64,000 bases of DNA from NCBI RefSeq assembly GCF_023856365.1, contig NC_064554.1:806001-870000 (forward strand), read 5' to 3'. Below are positions 23,283 through 33,300 of this stretch, piece after piece (position 1 is the stretch's first letter; each line of letters begins with the position of its first letter). The translations under genes and the position numbers were made by a program. Source of the DNA: Brienomyrus brachyistius (lineage: Eukaryota; Chordata; Actinopteri; Osteoglossiformes; Mormyridae). Under the pieces are notes generated by a model. The model made no database searches. It saw only the letters and a program-made list of their open reading frames with translations, and was not told the origin of the DNA.

Positions 23283-24060
23283 TCACATACCATTAAAGTT
23301 AGCCTTCCTAACATTGTATACTTTTGTTTTGAACTTTGCGCTTCGGACATTAAAATTAACCTCGAATTTAACCATGCTATGATCACTACCGTACAAAACC
23401 TGTAATTTTCCAATCCTGTCCTGGTTATTAGAGAAAACAAGACCAAGAAGGGCTTCTCCCCTGGTAGGGCTATTAACAAACTGAGTAAAAAAACAATCCC
23501 GTACTAATTCCACCATTTCAAGTTCATTTACGGAAGAGCCAGAGACTGTGTCCCACTGTAATCCAGGTAAATTAAAATCACCCATAACCATCACATCATT
23601 TTTGTTACTCATAATCCTGATATCGTCATATAACATTCTGCTTTCCTCTGCAGCTACATTAGGTGCTCTATAGCAAACACCGACAATTAGGCCATTTCAG
23701 TTTTTAGCATCTAGTTTTATCCATACAGCTTCTGTACTTTTATGTTTATCAGTGAGCTCCCTTGCTTGCAAGTTCTTTTACGTATACTGCAACACCACCT
23801 CCCTTCCTGCCTATCCGGTCTCTACGGAACAACGTATAACCATCCATATTATATTCTCCTCCATCACTGTCGCTCATCCATGTTTAAGTTATTCCTATAA
23901 TGTCATAAGAGTCTGATGAAATTAAAGCCTCTATATCATGAATTTTGTTTCTAATACTCCTAGCATTTAGATACAGACCGCAAAGGGTAGGCCTTTTGCA
24001 GTGCCCATTTTTAATAGTAATTGGGGCTTTCCGTCTCCCTCCACCTATATTCATAACTAA
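23283..24060 (-). pseudogene. CR1-like apurinic-type endonuclease domain, broken
   Basis: Minus strand from about 24060: LYLNARSIRNK, DSYDIIGIT, then a stop (plus-strand TTA at 23884-23886) where the catalytic Glu of the usual ITETW motif should be. GGGVAVYVKEL follows. A 117-codon frame (23636-23283) then has GDFN at residues 19-22 and SDH at residues 84-86, the Asp and His motifs of this nuclease family, which nicks target DNA for retrotransposition. The premature stop and frame breaks make it a pseudogene. Confidence 0.85.
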
Positions 24061-24061
24061 C

Positions 24062-25956
24062 CTCCTGCAGAACTTCTATCGGGCCTTTTTGGCCTGTGGG
24101 ACTCCAGACGCAGCTGACAGGTACCGGCAGGTCAAGCGGGATGCGGCTTTGGCGGTTCCTGAGGCAAAGACTCGGGTGTGGGAGGAGTTTGATGAGGCCA
24201 TGGAGAACGACTTCCGGACGGCTTCGAGGAGATTCTGGTCCACCATCCGGCGGCTCCGGGCGGGAAAGCGGTGCAGCATCAACACTATTTATGGTGGGGA
24301 TGGTGCGCTGCTGACCTCAACTCGAGACGTTTTGGGTCGGTGGAAGGAATACTTCGAAGACCTCCTCAATCCCACCGACACGCCTTCCGATATGGAAGCA
24401 GAGTTTGGGGACTTGAGGGTGGACTCGCCTATTTCTGGGGCGGAGGTCACTGAGGTGGTCAAAAAGCTCCTTGGTGGCCGGGCCCCCCCGGGGGTGGATG
24501 AGATTCGCCCGAAGTTCCTCAAGGCTCTGGATGCTATGGGGCTGTCCTGGCTGACACGCATCTGCCAGTCCGGCATTGCGTGGACATTGGGGGCAGTGCC
24601 TCTGGACTGGCAGACCGGGGTGGTGGTCCCCCTCTTTAAGAAAGGGGACCGGAGGGTGTGCTCCAACTATAGGGGGATCCCTGGTAAGGTCTATTCGGGG
24701 GTCCTGGAGAGGAGTGTCCGCTGGATTGTCGAACCCTGGATTCAGGAGGAGCAGTGTGGTTTTCGCCTTGGCCGTGGAACAGTGGACCAGCTCTATACTC
24801 TCAGCAGGGTTTTGGAGGGTTCATGGGAGTTTGCCCGACCAGTCTACATGTGTTTTGTGGACTTGGAGAGGGCATTCGACTCGGGGAGTCCTGTGGGGAG
24901 TGCTCCGGGAGTATGGGGTAGCGGGTTTCCTTTTAAGGGCAGTTCGGTCCCTGTATGACGGTGCCAGAGCCTGGTCCGCATGGGCGGCAATAAGTCGGAC
25001 TTGTTTCCGGTGAGGGTTGGACTCCGTTAGGGCTGCCCTTTGTCACCGATTCTGTTCATAGCTTTAATGGACAGAATTTCTAGGTGCAGCCAGGGCGTTG
25101 AGGGTGTCCGGTTTGGTGACCTCAGGATTAGGTCTCTGCTTTTTGCGGATGATGTGGTTCTGTTGGCCTCACCGGACCGTGACCTTCAGCTCTCACTGGA
25201 GCAGTTCGCAGCCGAGTGTGAAGCGGCTGGGATGAGAATCAGCACCTCCAAATCCGAGACCATGGTTCTCAGCCGGAAAAGGGTAGAATGCTCTCTCCGG
25301 GTTGGCGATGGGGGCCTCCCCCAAGTGGAGGAGTTTAAGTATCTTGGGATCTTGTTCACGAGTGGGGGAACGATGGAACGGGAGGTCGACAGGCAGATCG
25401 GTGCGGCGTCAGCAGTCATGTGGGTGCTGCATCGGTCTGTCATGGTGAAGAGAGAGCTGAGCCAAAAGGCAAAGCTCTCGATTTACCAGTCGATCTACGT
25501 TCCTACCCTCACCTATGGTCATGAGCTATGGTTAGTGACCGAAAGAACGAGATCGCGGGTGCAAGCGGCCGAAATGAGTTTCCTCCGCAGGGTGGCTGGG
25601 CTCTCCCTTAGAGATAGGGTGAGGAGTTCAGTCATTCGGGAGGGACTCAGAGTAGAGCCGCTGCTCCTCTGCATCGAGAGGAGCCAGATGAGGTGGCTCG
25701 GGCATCTGATTGGGATGCCTCCGGGACGCCTCCCTGGGGAGGTGTTCCGGGCATGTCCCACTGGGAGGAGACCCCGGGGAAGACCCAAGACACGCTGGAG
25801 AGACTATGTCTCCCGGCTGGCCTGGGAACGCCTCGGGATCCCCCCAGAGGAGCCGGATGTAGTGGCCAGGGAGGGAGAAGTCTGGGCTTCCCTGCTGAGA
25901 CTGCTGCTCCTGCAACCCGACCCCGGATTAAGCGAATATGATGGATGGATGGATAT
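24062..25956 (+). mobile_element. Rex3 LINE (RTE clade), 5' truncated
   Basis: The standard fish Rex3 primer sites can be read: TGGCAGACCGGGGTGGTGGT at 24608-24627 (exact), and the complement of the other primer at 25028-25048 with one mismatch. The 3' end is a short GATG/GGAT repeat (25941-25956), as known for Rex3. The endonuclease half is missing, the usual 5' truncation. It abuts the CR1-like LINE at about 24060. No clear target duplication was identified. Confidence 0.92.
24076..25940 (+). pseudogene. Rex3 reverse transcriptase, frameshifted
   Basis: Reading order: linker (NFYRAFLACGTPDAADRYRQ), RT blocks (VPLFKKGDRR, NYRGI, EEQCGF, CFVDLERAFD), catalytic FADD at 25142-25153, then KYLGILFTSGG and LRRVAGLSLRDRVRS. 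Defects: a few residues missing after NYRGI near 24680; a frame change near 24885 and a change back near 24965; and TAG at 25028-25030 replacing the Gln codon of the RQGCPLSP motif. The catalytic aspartates remain but no full-length protein can be made. Two long intact stretches suggest a moderately recent insertion. Confidence 0.9.
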
Positions 25957-26567
25957 CAGTTTTAGTCTAAGATGGACCCATATAATTAACATGCTGTTCT
26001 GTTTGTGTGTTAAAATAGCCTTAAAGTACCTTACAACTGGTAACAAAATACATATGTAAAAGGAAATATTGTGACTATACATTTTGAAGGCTTGAATCTG
26101 TTCTCATTTAAATATTTTCACATCCTTAACACAAAGGTTACTTAAATCATCTTACACATTTAACCTGTCAGCTATTGTAGACCTCATAGGCTTGCAGTAA
26201 TAATGATTGCTCCGCCTGGGAAAACAACATGGCTCTTTCCTTCCATTCTTATCCAGCATAGATTAACAAGGCTGCCTTTTATAATCGAATGGCATGAGCC
26301 TCGCTTGTCAGACCTGGCTTGAATTAGCGGAAATGTAATACAGTTTTGTTCGTTGAACTCAATGAGCCTGAAATGAACTGTTAGCCTCGCTTGAGTTAGC
26401 CTATTTCAAATATTAAGGTAATGTCATTATTACCAAGTTCTCTTTGTGGAACACCACCCAGGACAAGCTACTTTTCCTAGGGATGTCTATGCTGTTTAAG
26501 TAGCAGGCTATGGAGCAGCCTAGAGTCACCTATGATGATAACAGCTTGCAGGACACTTAAGCCTTTC
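25957..26567. other. Unrecognised sequence
   Basis: No gene or repeat recognised to the right of the Rex3 tail. The CR1-like LINE does not visibly resume here. Confidence 0.4.
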
Positions 26568-26571
26568 TTAC

Positions 26572-27600
26572 TGTGGCGAGTGGTGGGATGCAATACTGCC
26601 AAATAGTACCAAACAATGGTACCAATAGCCACAAGTTAGCCCGACTACGCCACCCCAGGTATTACACCTAGAGAAAGTTCAATCCCCCTACCCCCGGGCA
26701 AAGGCACACTGGTCTGTTCACCATAGAAGCGGAGAGACGTTGTTCCAAACACACAATTTTTATTAAAAAGTAAAACCATGAAAGGAGTAGTCCGTCAATC
26801 GGAACACCATCGGCTTGAAATACCGCCCGCGTATCAACAGCCACTTCTTGCCAGTTTAAAACTGGGCGCTGGAACCTACGACAGCACAGCCGACCAGCAA
26901 GGATCATCCGGTCACAGGTGGGAAGGGAAAAAGATACAACTGCAAAACCACAATAAATCACGCAAAACCCCCAAAAAAACACTGCAGTCTAAAAAAAGGA
27001 AAAAACAAAACCATTGATACACAATAAGGACATTACTTATTCAACACATGACACCAAATACCAAAGAAAACAAACATAATACAATTAAAACAAAAGCAAA
27101 ACACAGACCTTTGAAAAGCGCCCCTGACACCCGCTCTCACGCATGTGGACGCACACCCCCCAGCTAAGGATCCGCTGACGAATCAGCCTGCTATAGGCTT
27201 GACAGAGTACAAGACAAACCGAAAACGCGAAACCATGCGAGCGTCACTAAACAGCCGCAATAAGGCAGAGCAGCAGTGGTTCCACGTAAGATGAAGCAGC
27301 AGTCACCGCCGCGCCGGCGCACACGGGACCCTCGGGAGAGACCCAGCCGTATTAATCCCAGCGTCAGGCGTCCTATCGCAGCTTGTAACATTCACCGTCC
27401 AAGGGCCAAACACACCGGCGTAAAATGTCCCGCCAACTAGTCCGCGGACAAACAGGGAATCCAGCAATTGAAATGACCACCGATAAGGAGCATAGAGCGT
27501 CTGTGCTGAGGTAACCCTTATAGTCCGAACGCCCTCTCCTATTGGCCAGTCCCCTCCAGAACTTAATTGGGTACACACCTCGTTTCCTCCTCCTGCTACA
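26572..27600 (-). mobile_element. Solo LTR, 1,029 bp, with 4-bp target duplication
   Basis: Read on the minus strand it starts TGTAGCAGGAGG (27600) and ends CACTCGCCACA (26572). The flanks TTAC (26568-26571) and TTAC (27601-27604) match perfectly. A TATA-like CTATAAGG lies near 27520 and an AATAAA near 26758-26763, both on the minus strand and in LTR order. No adjoining internal region or second LTR, so a solo LTR, plausibly Gypsy-type. The open frames within it look incidental. Confidence 0.7.
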
Positions 27601-27604
27601 TTAC

Positions 27605-27949
27605 AAATCAGGATCAATGCAATTGTACTTGCAGCTGCACTTTATACTTTGAGAACAGTAATGCCTAATTATCATTGATTCACTGCACAATTGCGTGTCT
27701 GTTGTCTTTATTGCTTCTACTGTTTTTTTAGGGTGCGGCTGCATGAGTAAGAATTACGATGCATATGCTGCACATGGTAAATAAAAGGTCTAAAATATTT
27801 TATTATTACGAAACTGATGTTTAAAATAACTGCCTGATTTACAGCACAACTGGTCAAACTGAATGCATGCTGAATTGTAGTTTGGTAACGTTCCCTAATA
27901 TTGCTTTGCATTTCTTACGTTACCCAAGCCACTTAAAAATCATTTGCTG
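27605..27949. other. Unrecognised sequence
   Basis: AT-rich, without a recognised gene or repeat. Confidence 0.4.
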
Positions 27950-27954
27950 ACAGG

Positions 27955-28233
27955 TGTCACGATCCGGTGAACGCGGGTAATACGCACGGGCAGGCAGATG
28001 GACAGGAAGCAGGCAAGGTACGGGGAAAACGGGGATTTAATGAAAATACGGGGAGAAGGAAACATCGGACGCCAACTAACATCAATGACAGACAAGGAGT
28101 ACAGCCACGACTGAGACTTAAATACACCAGACGAAGCAAAAAATAACAAGACACAGCTGGGTACGATCAGGGAATCACACGTGGGTAATCAGGGGCGTGG
28201 TACACACGAGGAGCGTACGAGCTGGGCATGACA
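27955..28233 (-). mobile_element. LTR of the ~279-bp family, minus strand
   Basis: On the plus strand it starts TGTCACGATCC and ends GAGCTGGGCATGACA, the exact reverse layout of the copy at 31570, and has the same length, 279 bp. The flanks ACAGG (27950-27954) and ACGGG (28234-28238) fit a 5-bp duplication with one mismatch. No internal region adjoins, so a solo LTR. Confidence 0.8.
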
Positions 28234-28804
28234 ACGGGTCTGTCTGTGGTCCTATAAAAGGAAAGATTTAATTGTTCATTTCACAATGTTGCAAATACTA
28301 ATTTAAATATACGGTTTATAATGAATGATATGTAAGTGTTTAATTAAGTGATTAATGGTATTTGATATTTTTTGGTAGCACGGTTACTTATGCCTGTTGT
28401 GCTGACGGTCTCCACAGATATGAAATTTTCACCCTGCCCCTAGGGCACCTGGTACCCCTGAATCATCCATCCATCCATTCATAAATGCTTATGCTGGTTA
28501 GTGTCACAAATTGAAGGTTTCATAACATCCAAAATTCAGGTGTCTTTCATATTCAAGCACAGAAATTCCAGGAGTCCGTCTGACAGGGGAATGAAGATAC
28601 ACCTGCATTTTTTCTGACCAGTTGCTGAATGACACCCAGATGGTGACAGTAACCGCCTTTTCAGAGGCTGAATCTGGTCCCTCCTCCTCCTAACTTACAG
28701 GGCAGAGCGGTAATGATGTATGGACAGTATATGGTAATGCAACTCTAGGGGGCGCTGGCCATGGGCTCTGCTGCTATTGGTTTCTATAATTACTATAATT
28801 ATAC
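28234..28804. other. Unrecognised sequence with a small SINE-tail scrap
   Basis: CATCCATCCATTC near 28465-28480 looks like a reversed SINE tail. A weak CTCF-like word (ACTCTAGGGGGCGC, two mismatches) is at 28742-28755. Nothing else recognised. Confidence 0.4.
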
Positions 28805-28965
28805 TTGGACAGGAGGATGGGTGAAGACTGCATGAATATTAAATATCCAGCTTTTTATGGTTGCCCCCTACACTCCCATAGTTTGAGTTACCCAGACAAC
28901 ACTGGGTTTGAGTCCCAGAGTGGCAGGGGTTCAAATACCCTTGCAGGAGTACCAGAGTGGTTCTC
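28805..28965. other. Sequence leading into the minisatellite, with tRNA-like words
   Basis: It contains GGTTTGAGTCCC and GGTTCAAATACCC, similar to SINE box B, so it may derive from a decayed SINE. An open frame runs from 28805 into the repeat but has no recognisable domain. Confidence 0.4.
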
Positions 28966-29558
28966 CCCTAAAGAGACCAGAGAAGGTGGTCTACAGTCTC
29001 CTACAGAGATGAGAGAGGGTGGTCTAAAGTCCCCTAAAGAGACCAGAGAAGGTGGTCTACAGTCTCCTATAGAGATGAGAGAGGGTGGTCTAAAGTCCCC
29101 TAAAGAGACCAGAGAAGGTGGTCTACAGTCTCCTACAGAGATGAGAGAGGGTGGTCTAAAGTCCCCTAAAGAGACCAGAGAAGGTGGTCTACAGTCTCCT
29201 ATAGAGATGAGAGAGGCTGGTCTAAAGTCCCCTAAAGAGACCAGAGAAGGTGGTCTACAGTCTCCTATAGAGATGAGAGAGGCTGGTCTAAAGTCCCCTA
29301 AAGAGACCAGAGAAGGTGGTCTACAGTCTCCTATAGAGATGAGAGAGGGTGGTCTAAAGTCCCCTAAAGAGACCAGAGAAGGTGGTCTACAGTCTCCTAC
29401 AGAGATGAGAGAGGGTGGTCTAAAGTCCCCTAAAGAGACCAGAGAAGGTGGTCTACAGTCTCCTACAGAGATGAGAGAGGGTGGTCTAAAGTCCCCTAAA
29501 GAGACCAGAGAAGGTGGTCTACAGTCTCCTACAGAGATGAGAGAGTGTGGTCTTTAAG
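28966..29558 (+). repeat. 33/66-bp minisatellite, nine double units
   Basis: Two related 33-bp units alternate, one centred on GAGACCAGAGAAGGTGGTCT and one on GAGATGAGAGAGGGTGGTCT, giving a 66-bp higher-order unit repeated nine times. Because 33 and 66 are multiples of three, one plus-strand frame stays open for 250 codons, with a repeating pattern of KETREGGLQSP and (T/I)EMREGGLKSP. Units differ by single substitutions. No splice sites, domain or Kozak context argue for a real protein; it reads best as a tandem repeat. Confidence 0.9.
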
Positions 29559-29828
29559 GTCAGTACTAAGTTTGTAGGTGGTTAAATGTCTGTTTTAAAT
29601 TTCTGGAAAGCACTTTGTAAACCCTGTGCTATATAAATATTGATTAATTGATTGATAGTTTGTGTCGAAGTGGCTGGACTCCAAAAGTATCCCATAAGCA
29701 GCTACACCTGCATGTCAATGGCCCCCACAACCAGCTGCATGCAGAGCCCAAGACCATCAGGACACAAGAAGCTCAGAATGGTGACCACAATCCCTGGGGT
29801 GACCCTCTGTGTCCTACCCTTGATCTGG
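29559..29828. other. Unrecognised sequence, repeat-like start
   Basis: AAGCACTTTGTAAACC and GCTATATAAATATTGATTAA near 29610-29650 recall the end of a common fish interspersed repeat. The rest is unrecognised. Confidence 0.4.
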
Positions 29829-29836
29829 GTAATGAA

Positions 29837-30083
29837 TAGGGCTGCATGATATGTAAAATTTGCAGTAGAAACACTGCAATCTTTATTAAACAAAACAAGA
29901 TGCAATTACCTGAAATAAACCTATAGCCAAGTAGAACTTATCTGCCAACAGAGTTAGTCAAATAAGTTGGTAGTGTTGGAGTGAGTCGTCAACAGACACA
30001 AAGCAGTGCCCAAAGAATACAATGTGATTATTGCAAGTGCGTACATCGTGATGACGACACTAAAACTATGCTGTGCAGCCTTA
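29837..30083. mobile_element. hAT-type MITE, 247 bp
   Basis: The left end TAGGGCTGCATGATAT is matched in inverted form by the right end (ATGCTGTGCAGCCTTA). The flanks GTAATGAA (29829-29836) and GTAATTAA (30084-30091) are an 8-bp target duplication with one mismatch. TAGGGCTGC ends occur in fish hAT elements. No transposase. Confidence 0.8.
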
Positions 30084-30369
30084 GTAATTAATTTCAATTA
30101 CTTCAGCAAAATACCCATATATAAAATGTGTTGAAACTGCACGGTAATTTAAGTGCAGGAATTGTAACATTTCTTGTCTTAATTCATTTTATTTTGTGGT
30201 TGATCGAATGTGTAGGGACTCTCACAGGTGATGGGCACAGCCTGATTGACTTGATGGCTGTTACACAGAAGGTTATAGCTGAGAACACAATGGCGAATGC
30301 AAGTACCTCCATTATTAAATAATACAACAGATGTAGATAAGTTCAGTAACTTCAACTCGCCTTCCATGA

Positions 30370-30870
30370 GCCTACTAACAAACAAATTTATTTTTGTACA
30401 GCACCTTATCACAACATTACAACTTCTCAAAGTGCTTTACAGCATCCCCACCCAAAGCCCCCAGTGAGTAAGCCATAGGCAACAGTGGCAAGGAAAAACT
30501 CCCTAGAAGGAAGAAAGCTTGGGAGGGACCAGACTCAAAGGGGAAGCCCATCCTCCAGTGGTCGGCAGGGAGAGTCAAATAGGAGAGATGGTTAAGTGCC
30601 AAGTCAGACTGTCCAAATCATAAGATTTGAGACACAACCGGGGAGCAGGGAGGTGATGACAAACCGGTGCTGACTCTCCTTCCAATCGCCAGGCAACCAC
30701 AGGTAAGGCAGCGGGTCATACATGGAAGATGAGACAGGCAGGACGGCGAGCTGGATGCAGGGACGTCACTGCTAGTGGCGACGTCACATGTAGCAGGGTG
30801 TGCTGGACATCTTGATAGACTGAGGTCTCCAGGCAGCACCCCCCAGGAGGAGTAAGAGAAATAAAATATG
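30370..30870. repeat. Unclassified interspersed fish repeat (probable)
   Basis: TCTCAAAGTGCTTTACAGC, AAGGAAAAACTCCCTAGAAG and AAAGGGGAAGCCCATCCTCC are words I associate with a widespread fish repeat. No coding capacity and no clear ends. The right boundary (near CACCCCCCAGGAGG) is approximate. Confidence 0.45.
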
Positions 30871-31564
30871 CAATTAGTCAAAGTAGGGGAGACTATAGGC
30901 AGTGCTGACAGTTAGGTGAGTGCAATATGAAGTGCAATTTGCAAGCTAGGGCAGATATGGCTATGACAGCATAAGTAGGAGGGAGAGGCAGGTGGGAATG
31001 CAGGCATGGGGAGTCCCTGAAATGTCAGCACTCCAATCCCACAAGCGATTGTGAAGTTCTGGGTGAGTTGAGCCTAACTTCAAAGGAATACTACACCACA
31101 ACAAGTTTTAAAGATTACAGTAACATTATTAAGGTCATGTGTAATAAGGAGTGAACCTCTGAGCACCATGAGTTAGTGTAGAAAACTGAGACTCTTCTGC
31201 CAATTCTGCAGTACTGGCAGACCAGCACTGACCTCTGACCTTGGACCTGGGCAGCCCCAGTGACCTCTATAAACAGTGATGAGAAATGACTGTGACGGTG
31301 GTGGTTGGCGGCAGCTGGAGCCGGCTGTCAGGACATGACCTTGTCATAATGACTGCTGATGTGGTTTGTCTTTGGTTATCGTTCAATGAGCACTGGGGGG
31401 CGGTGGGGGAGTTAAAGGTAGAAGACGTAAATACAGCATGGGGGGGCGCAAATTACTCTTTTCTCCTTTACTTGTCGTTTTCTGATCAAGGCTTTTTATT
31501 TGTCATTGTGCAAGTGAGATTTACACAAGCACAACATGTAGTAGCCACCTCCATTCTGACATAA
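30871..31564. other. Unrecognised sequence
   Basis: No gene or repeat recognised. Confidence 0.4.
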
Positions 31565-31569
31565 CATGC

Positions 31570-31848
31570 TGTCATGCCCAGCTCGTACGATCCTCGTGTG
31601 TGCCACGTCTCCCTAATTATCCACGTGTGCTTCCCTGATTGTACCCAGCTGTACCCTGTTGTTTGGTCTATTTCAGTTCGTGTCTTACCTCAGTTCCTCG
31701 TCTGTCATTGATGTTTGTTGATGATCCTGTGTTCCGTTCTGCCCTTGCCCTTAATAATCCCCCAGTTTCCCCTGAAGTTTGCTTACCTGCCAGTTCCTTG
31801 CTCAATCGCCTGCCAGCGTGATCGCCCACTTTGTCCGCGATCGTGACA
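31570..31848 (+). mobile_element. LTR of the ~279-bp family, 5-bp duplication intact
   Basis: Starts TGTCATGCCCAGCTCG and ends CGCGATCGTGACA. The flanks are CATGC on both sides (31565-31569 and 31849-31853), a perfect 5-bp target duplication. TG...CA ends, 5-bp duplication and lack of an internal region indicate a solo LTR. This is the reference copy for those at 20751 and 27955. Confidence 0.85.
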
Positions 31849-31870
31849 CATGCATACATACATAAAAATT

Positions 31871-32363
31871 TACACTGTCTGACTAAAAAAGTCATGATTT
31901 GAATTTACATCAGCAAGCACTTAAGAGCCAGTGACTGGATCATTATTACAGCTCAGCAATATTATGCAGCAATAAAGTGAAGTTAGCTGAGTACCCGAAT
32001 CTCCTGAAAGGCCAGGTTATCCCATCAATGGATTCCAGGACAATAATACCAAGATTCACCGAACTCGAATTGCAAAGAGTGGTTCAGGGAGCATGAGGAA
32101 TCATTTTCACACGTGAATCGGCCACCACAGATTATTGACCTTAATCCCATTGAAAGAAGATGATTTTACGGAGTGGTTCAACTCACCTACCATCAATACA
32201 AGATATCGATGAGAAATGAATGCAAATGTGGATGAAAAAAATTGTTGAGATTTTGCTTAAGCATGCAGAAGCAATGCATTGCCGAATGTGCACCATAATC
32301 AAAAGTAAAGCGGGTCAAACAAAATATTAAAGCGTGTCGCTTTTTCTTTGGCCAGGCAGTGTA
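31871..32363 (+). mobile_element. Tc1/mariner element with transposase remnant
   Basis: TA-flanked inverted ends: TACACTGTCTGACTAAAAAA on the left and, inverted from the right, TACACTGCCTGGCCAAAGAA. The interior keeps FQDNNTKIHRTRIAK (the second catalytic Asp codon at 32039-32041, where family members have a QDN(D)P-like motif) and, in a different frame, IIDLNPIE with the catalytic Glu codon at 32152-32154. The distance is about 38 codons, near the DD34-37E spacing once indels are allowed. The first two thirds of the transposase are deleted, so the element is dead. Confidence 0.8.
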
Positions 32364-32434
32364 CATGCTTATATACATAATCATCTTAATTTTAAATAAC
32401 TACTGTATGAAATAGGACATAGAAACATATATGC

Positions 32435-33005
32435 GACATATATGTCCTTTACTATTCCAGAAATCATTATCTGTGGGTGTGGTACCTTCTGATTGGAAGC
32501 GTGCTAATATAACGCCCATATTCAAAAAAGGGGATAGAAGTAATCCATTAGGACCATTATTGTTCCTAATTTACATTAATGATATTAACACCAATACAGT
32601 ACGTACAGTAGACTGGTTAAATCTGCAGACAACACTCAGGTGGGTGGTGTAGCCGATACTGATCTAGCAGCAGAGGGGCTGCAACGGGATTTGGATTTAA
32701 TTAGCGACTGGGCCGATACCCGGCAGATGAAATTTAACATAGATAAATGTAAGGACATCCATGCAGGGAGCAGAAATATAAAGTACAGATATTTTATGGG
32801 TTCCATTTAAATAAAGGTAGCTGATTATGAGAAAGACCTCTGTGTGTTTGTTGATGCTTCCATGTCCCACTCTCACCAGTGTGGGGAAGCAATAAAAATG
32901 GCCATTAGGATGTTGGGATACATCTCTAGGTCTATGGAGTTTTAGTCAAGGGAGGTGATGCTAAGATTATACAATTACTTTGGTAAGACCCCACCTGAAA
33001 TATTG
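32435..33005 (+). pseudogene. CR1/Rex1-like LINE fragment, second copy
   Basis: Plus-strand reading: FQKSLSVGVVPSDWKRANIT, PIFKKGDRSNP, then a jump to LGPLLFLIYINDI near 32550 (deletion of the RT palm, about 300 bp). Then come an out-of-frame thumb region (GADLQRDLDLIS-like words, MKFNIDKCKD) and VDYEKDLCVFVDASMSHSHQ. It is clearly the same family as the minus-strand copy at 21.4-24.06 kb, since nucleotide blocks such as GTGGTACCTTCTGATT are shared. It retains the segment that the other copy lost. Confidence 0.8.
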
Positions 33006-33128
33006 TTTTCAATTGGGGGGGTGGAGTTTATCCTGGCAGGAGCTGTGGGTAGGAGCTGTTTCTGAGTCTGACTGGGTGGGCCTGTATGGTCCTGTACCTT
33101 TTACCTGATGCTAAAACACTGAATAGAG
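33006..33128. repeat. Possible unclassified repeat fragment
   Basis: GGAGCTGTTTCTGAGTCTG, TGGTCCTGTACC and TTTTACCTGATG, with the similar words GGGGATAAAACCATTTTTAG near 40970, suggest an old dispersed repeat. Weak evidence. Confidence 0.35.
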
Positions 33129-33300
33129 TGTTGGTCTCTATCTCCGGTCCTGGAGGGCTACCATCCAGTAGGTTTTCTATCCTACCTGGCTTATGATGAG
33201 CCACACCTGCTCTCAGGTAAATATCCAGAACAGGTGTGACTCATCAGAAGCCAGGTAGGATAGAAAACCAGCCCTCCAGGACCGGAGTTGGAGACCCCTG
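33129..33300. mobile_element. Foldback MITE, ~172 bp, hAT-like ends
   Basis: The left end TGTTGGTCTCTATCTCCGGT pairs with the right end (CCGGAGTTGGAGACCCCTG). The arms continue through GGTTTTCTATCCTACCTGGC and CACACCTG. The flanks GAATAGAG and GAATAAAT match at 5 of 8, consistent with an old 8-bp duplication. No coding capacity. Confidence 0.75.

Larger units (their letters stand above)
21440..24060 (-). mobile_element. CR1/Rex1-like LINE, minus strand, degraded
   Basis: The minus strand carries, in order, an endonuclease (24060 to 23283), an endonuclease/RT linker (about 23258-22902), a broken reverse transcriptase (about 22640-22172) and the RT C-terminal part (21960-21562). At the left end is a GAACATAAG-type 3' tail region near 21458-21475. 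The words LDFQKA, SYEERL and EKVQHRATRL are typical of CR1-group LINEs. Frames are broken and internal segments missing, with a SINE fragment replacing part of the RT. The 5' end is cut at the junction with Rex3. A second copy lies at 32435. Confidence 0.85.

Noticed and set aside
24289..24666. 125-codon minus-strand frame
   Set aside because: It is the antisense shadow of the Rex3 reverse transcriptase.
28742..28755. CTCF-like word ACTCTAGGGGGCGC
   Set aside because: Two mismatches to the core, including the leading C and the A at position three, so it was left out of the motif set.
28805..29557. 250-codon open frame as a repeat-rich protein
   Set aside because: The frame is open because the repeat unit is a multiple of three. 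No domain, splice signal or start context supports it, and units vary at amino-acid-changing positions.
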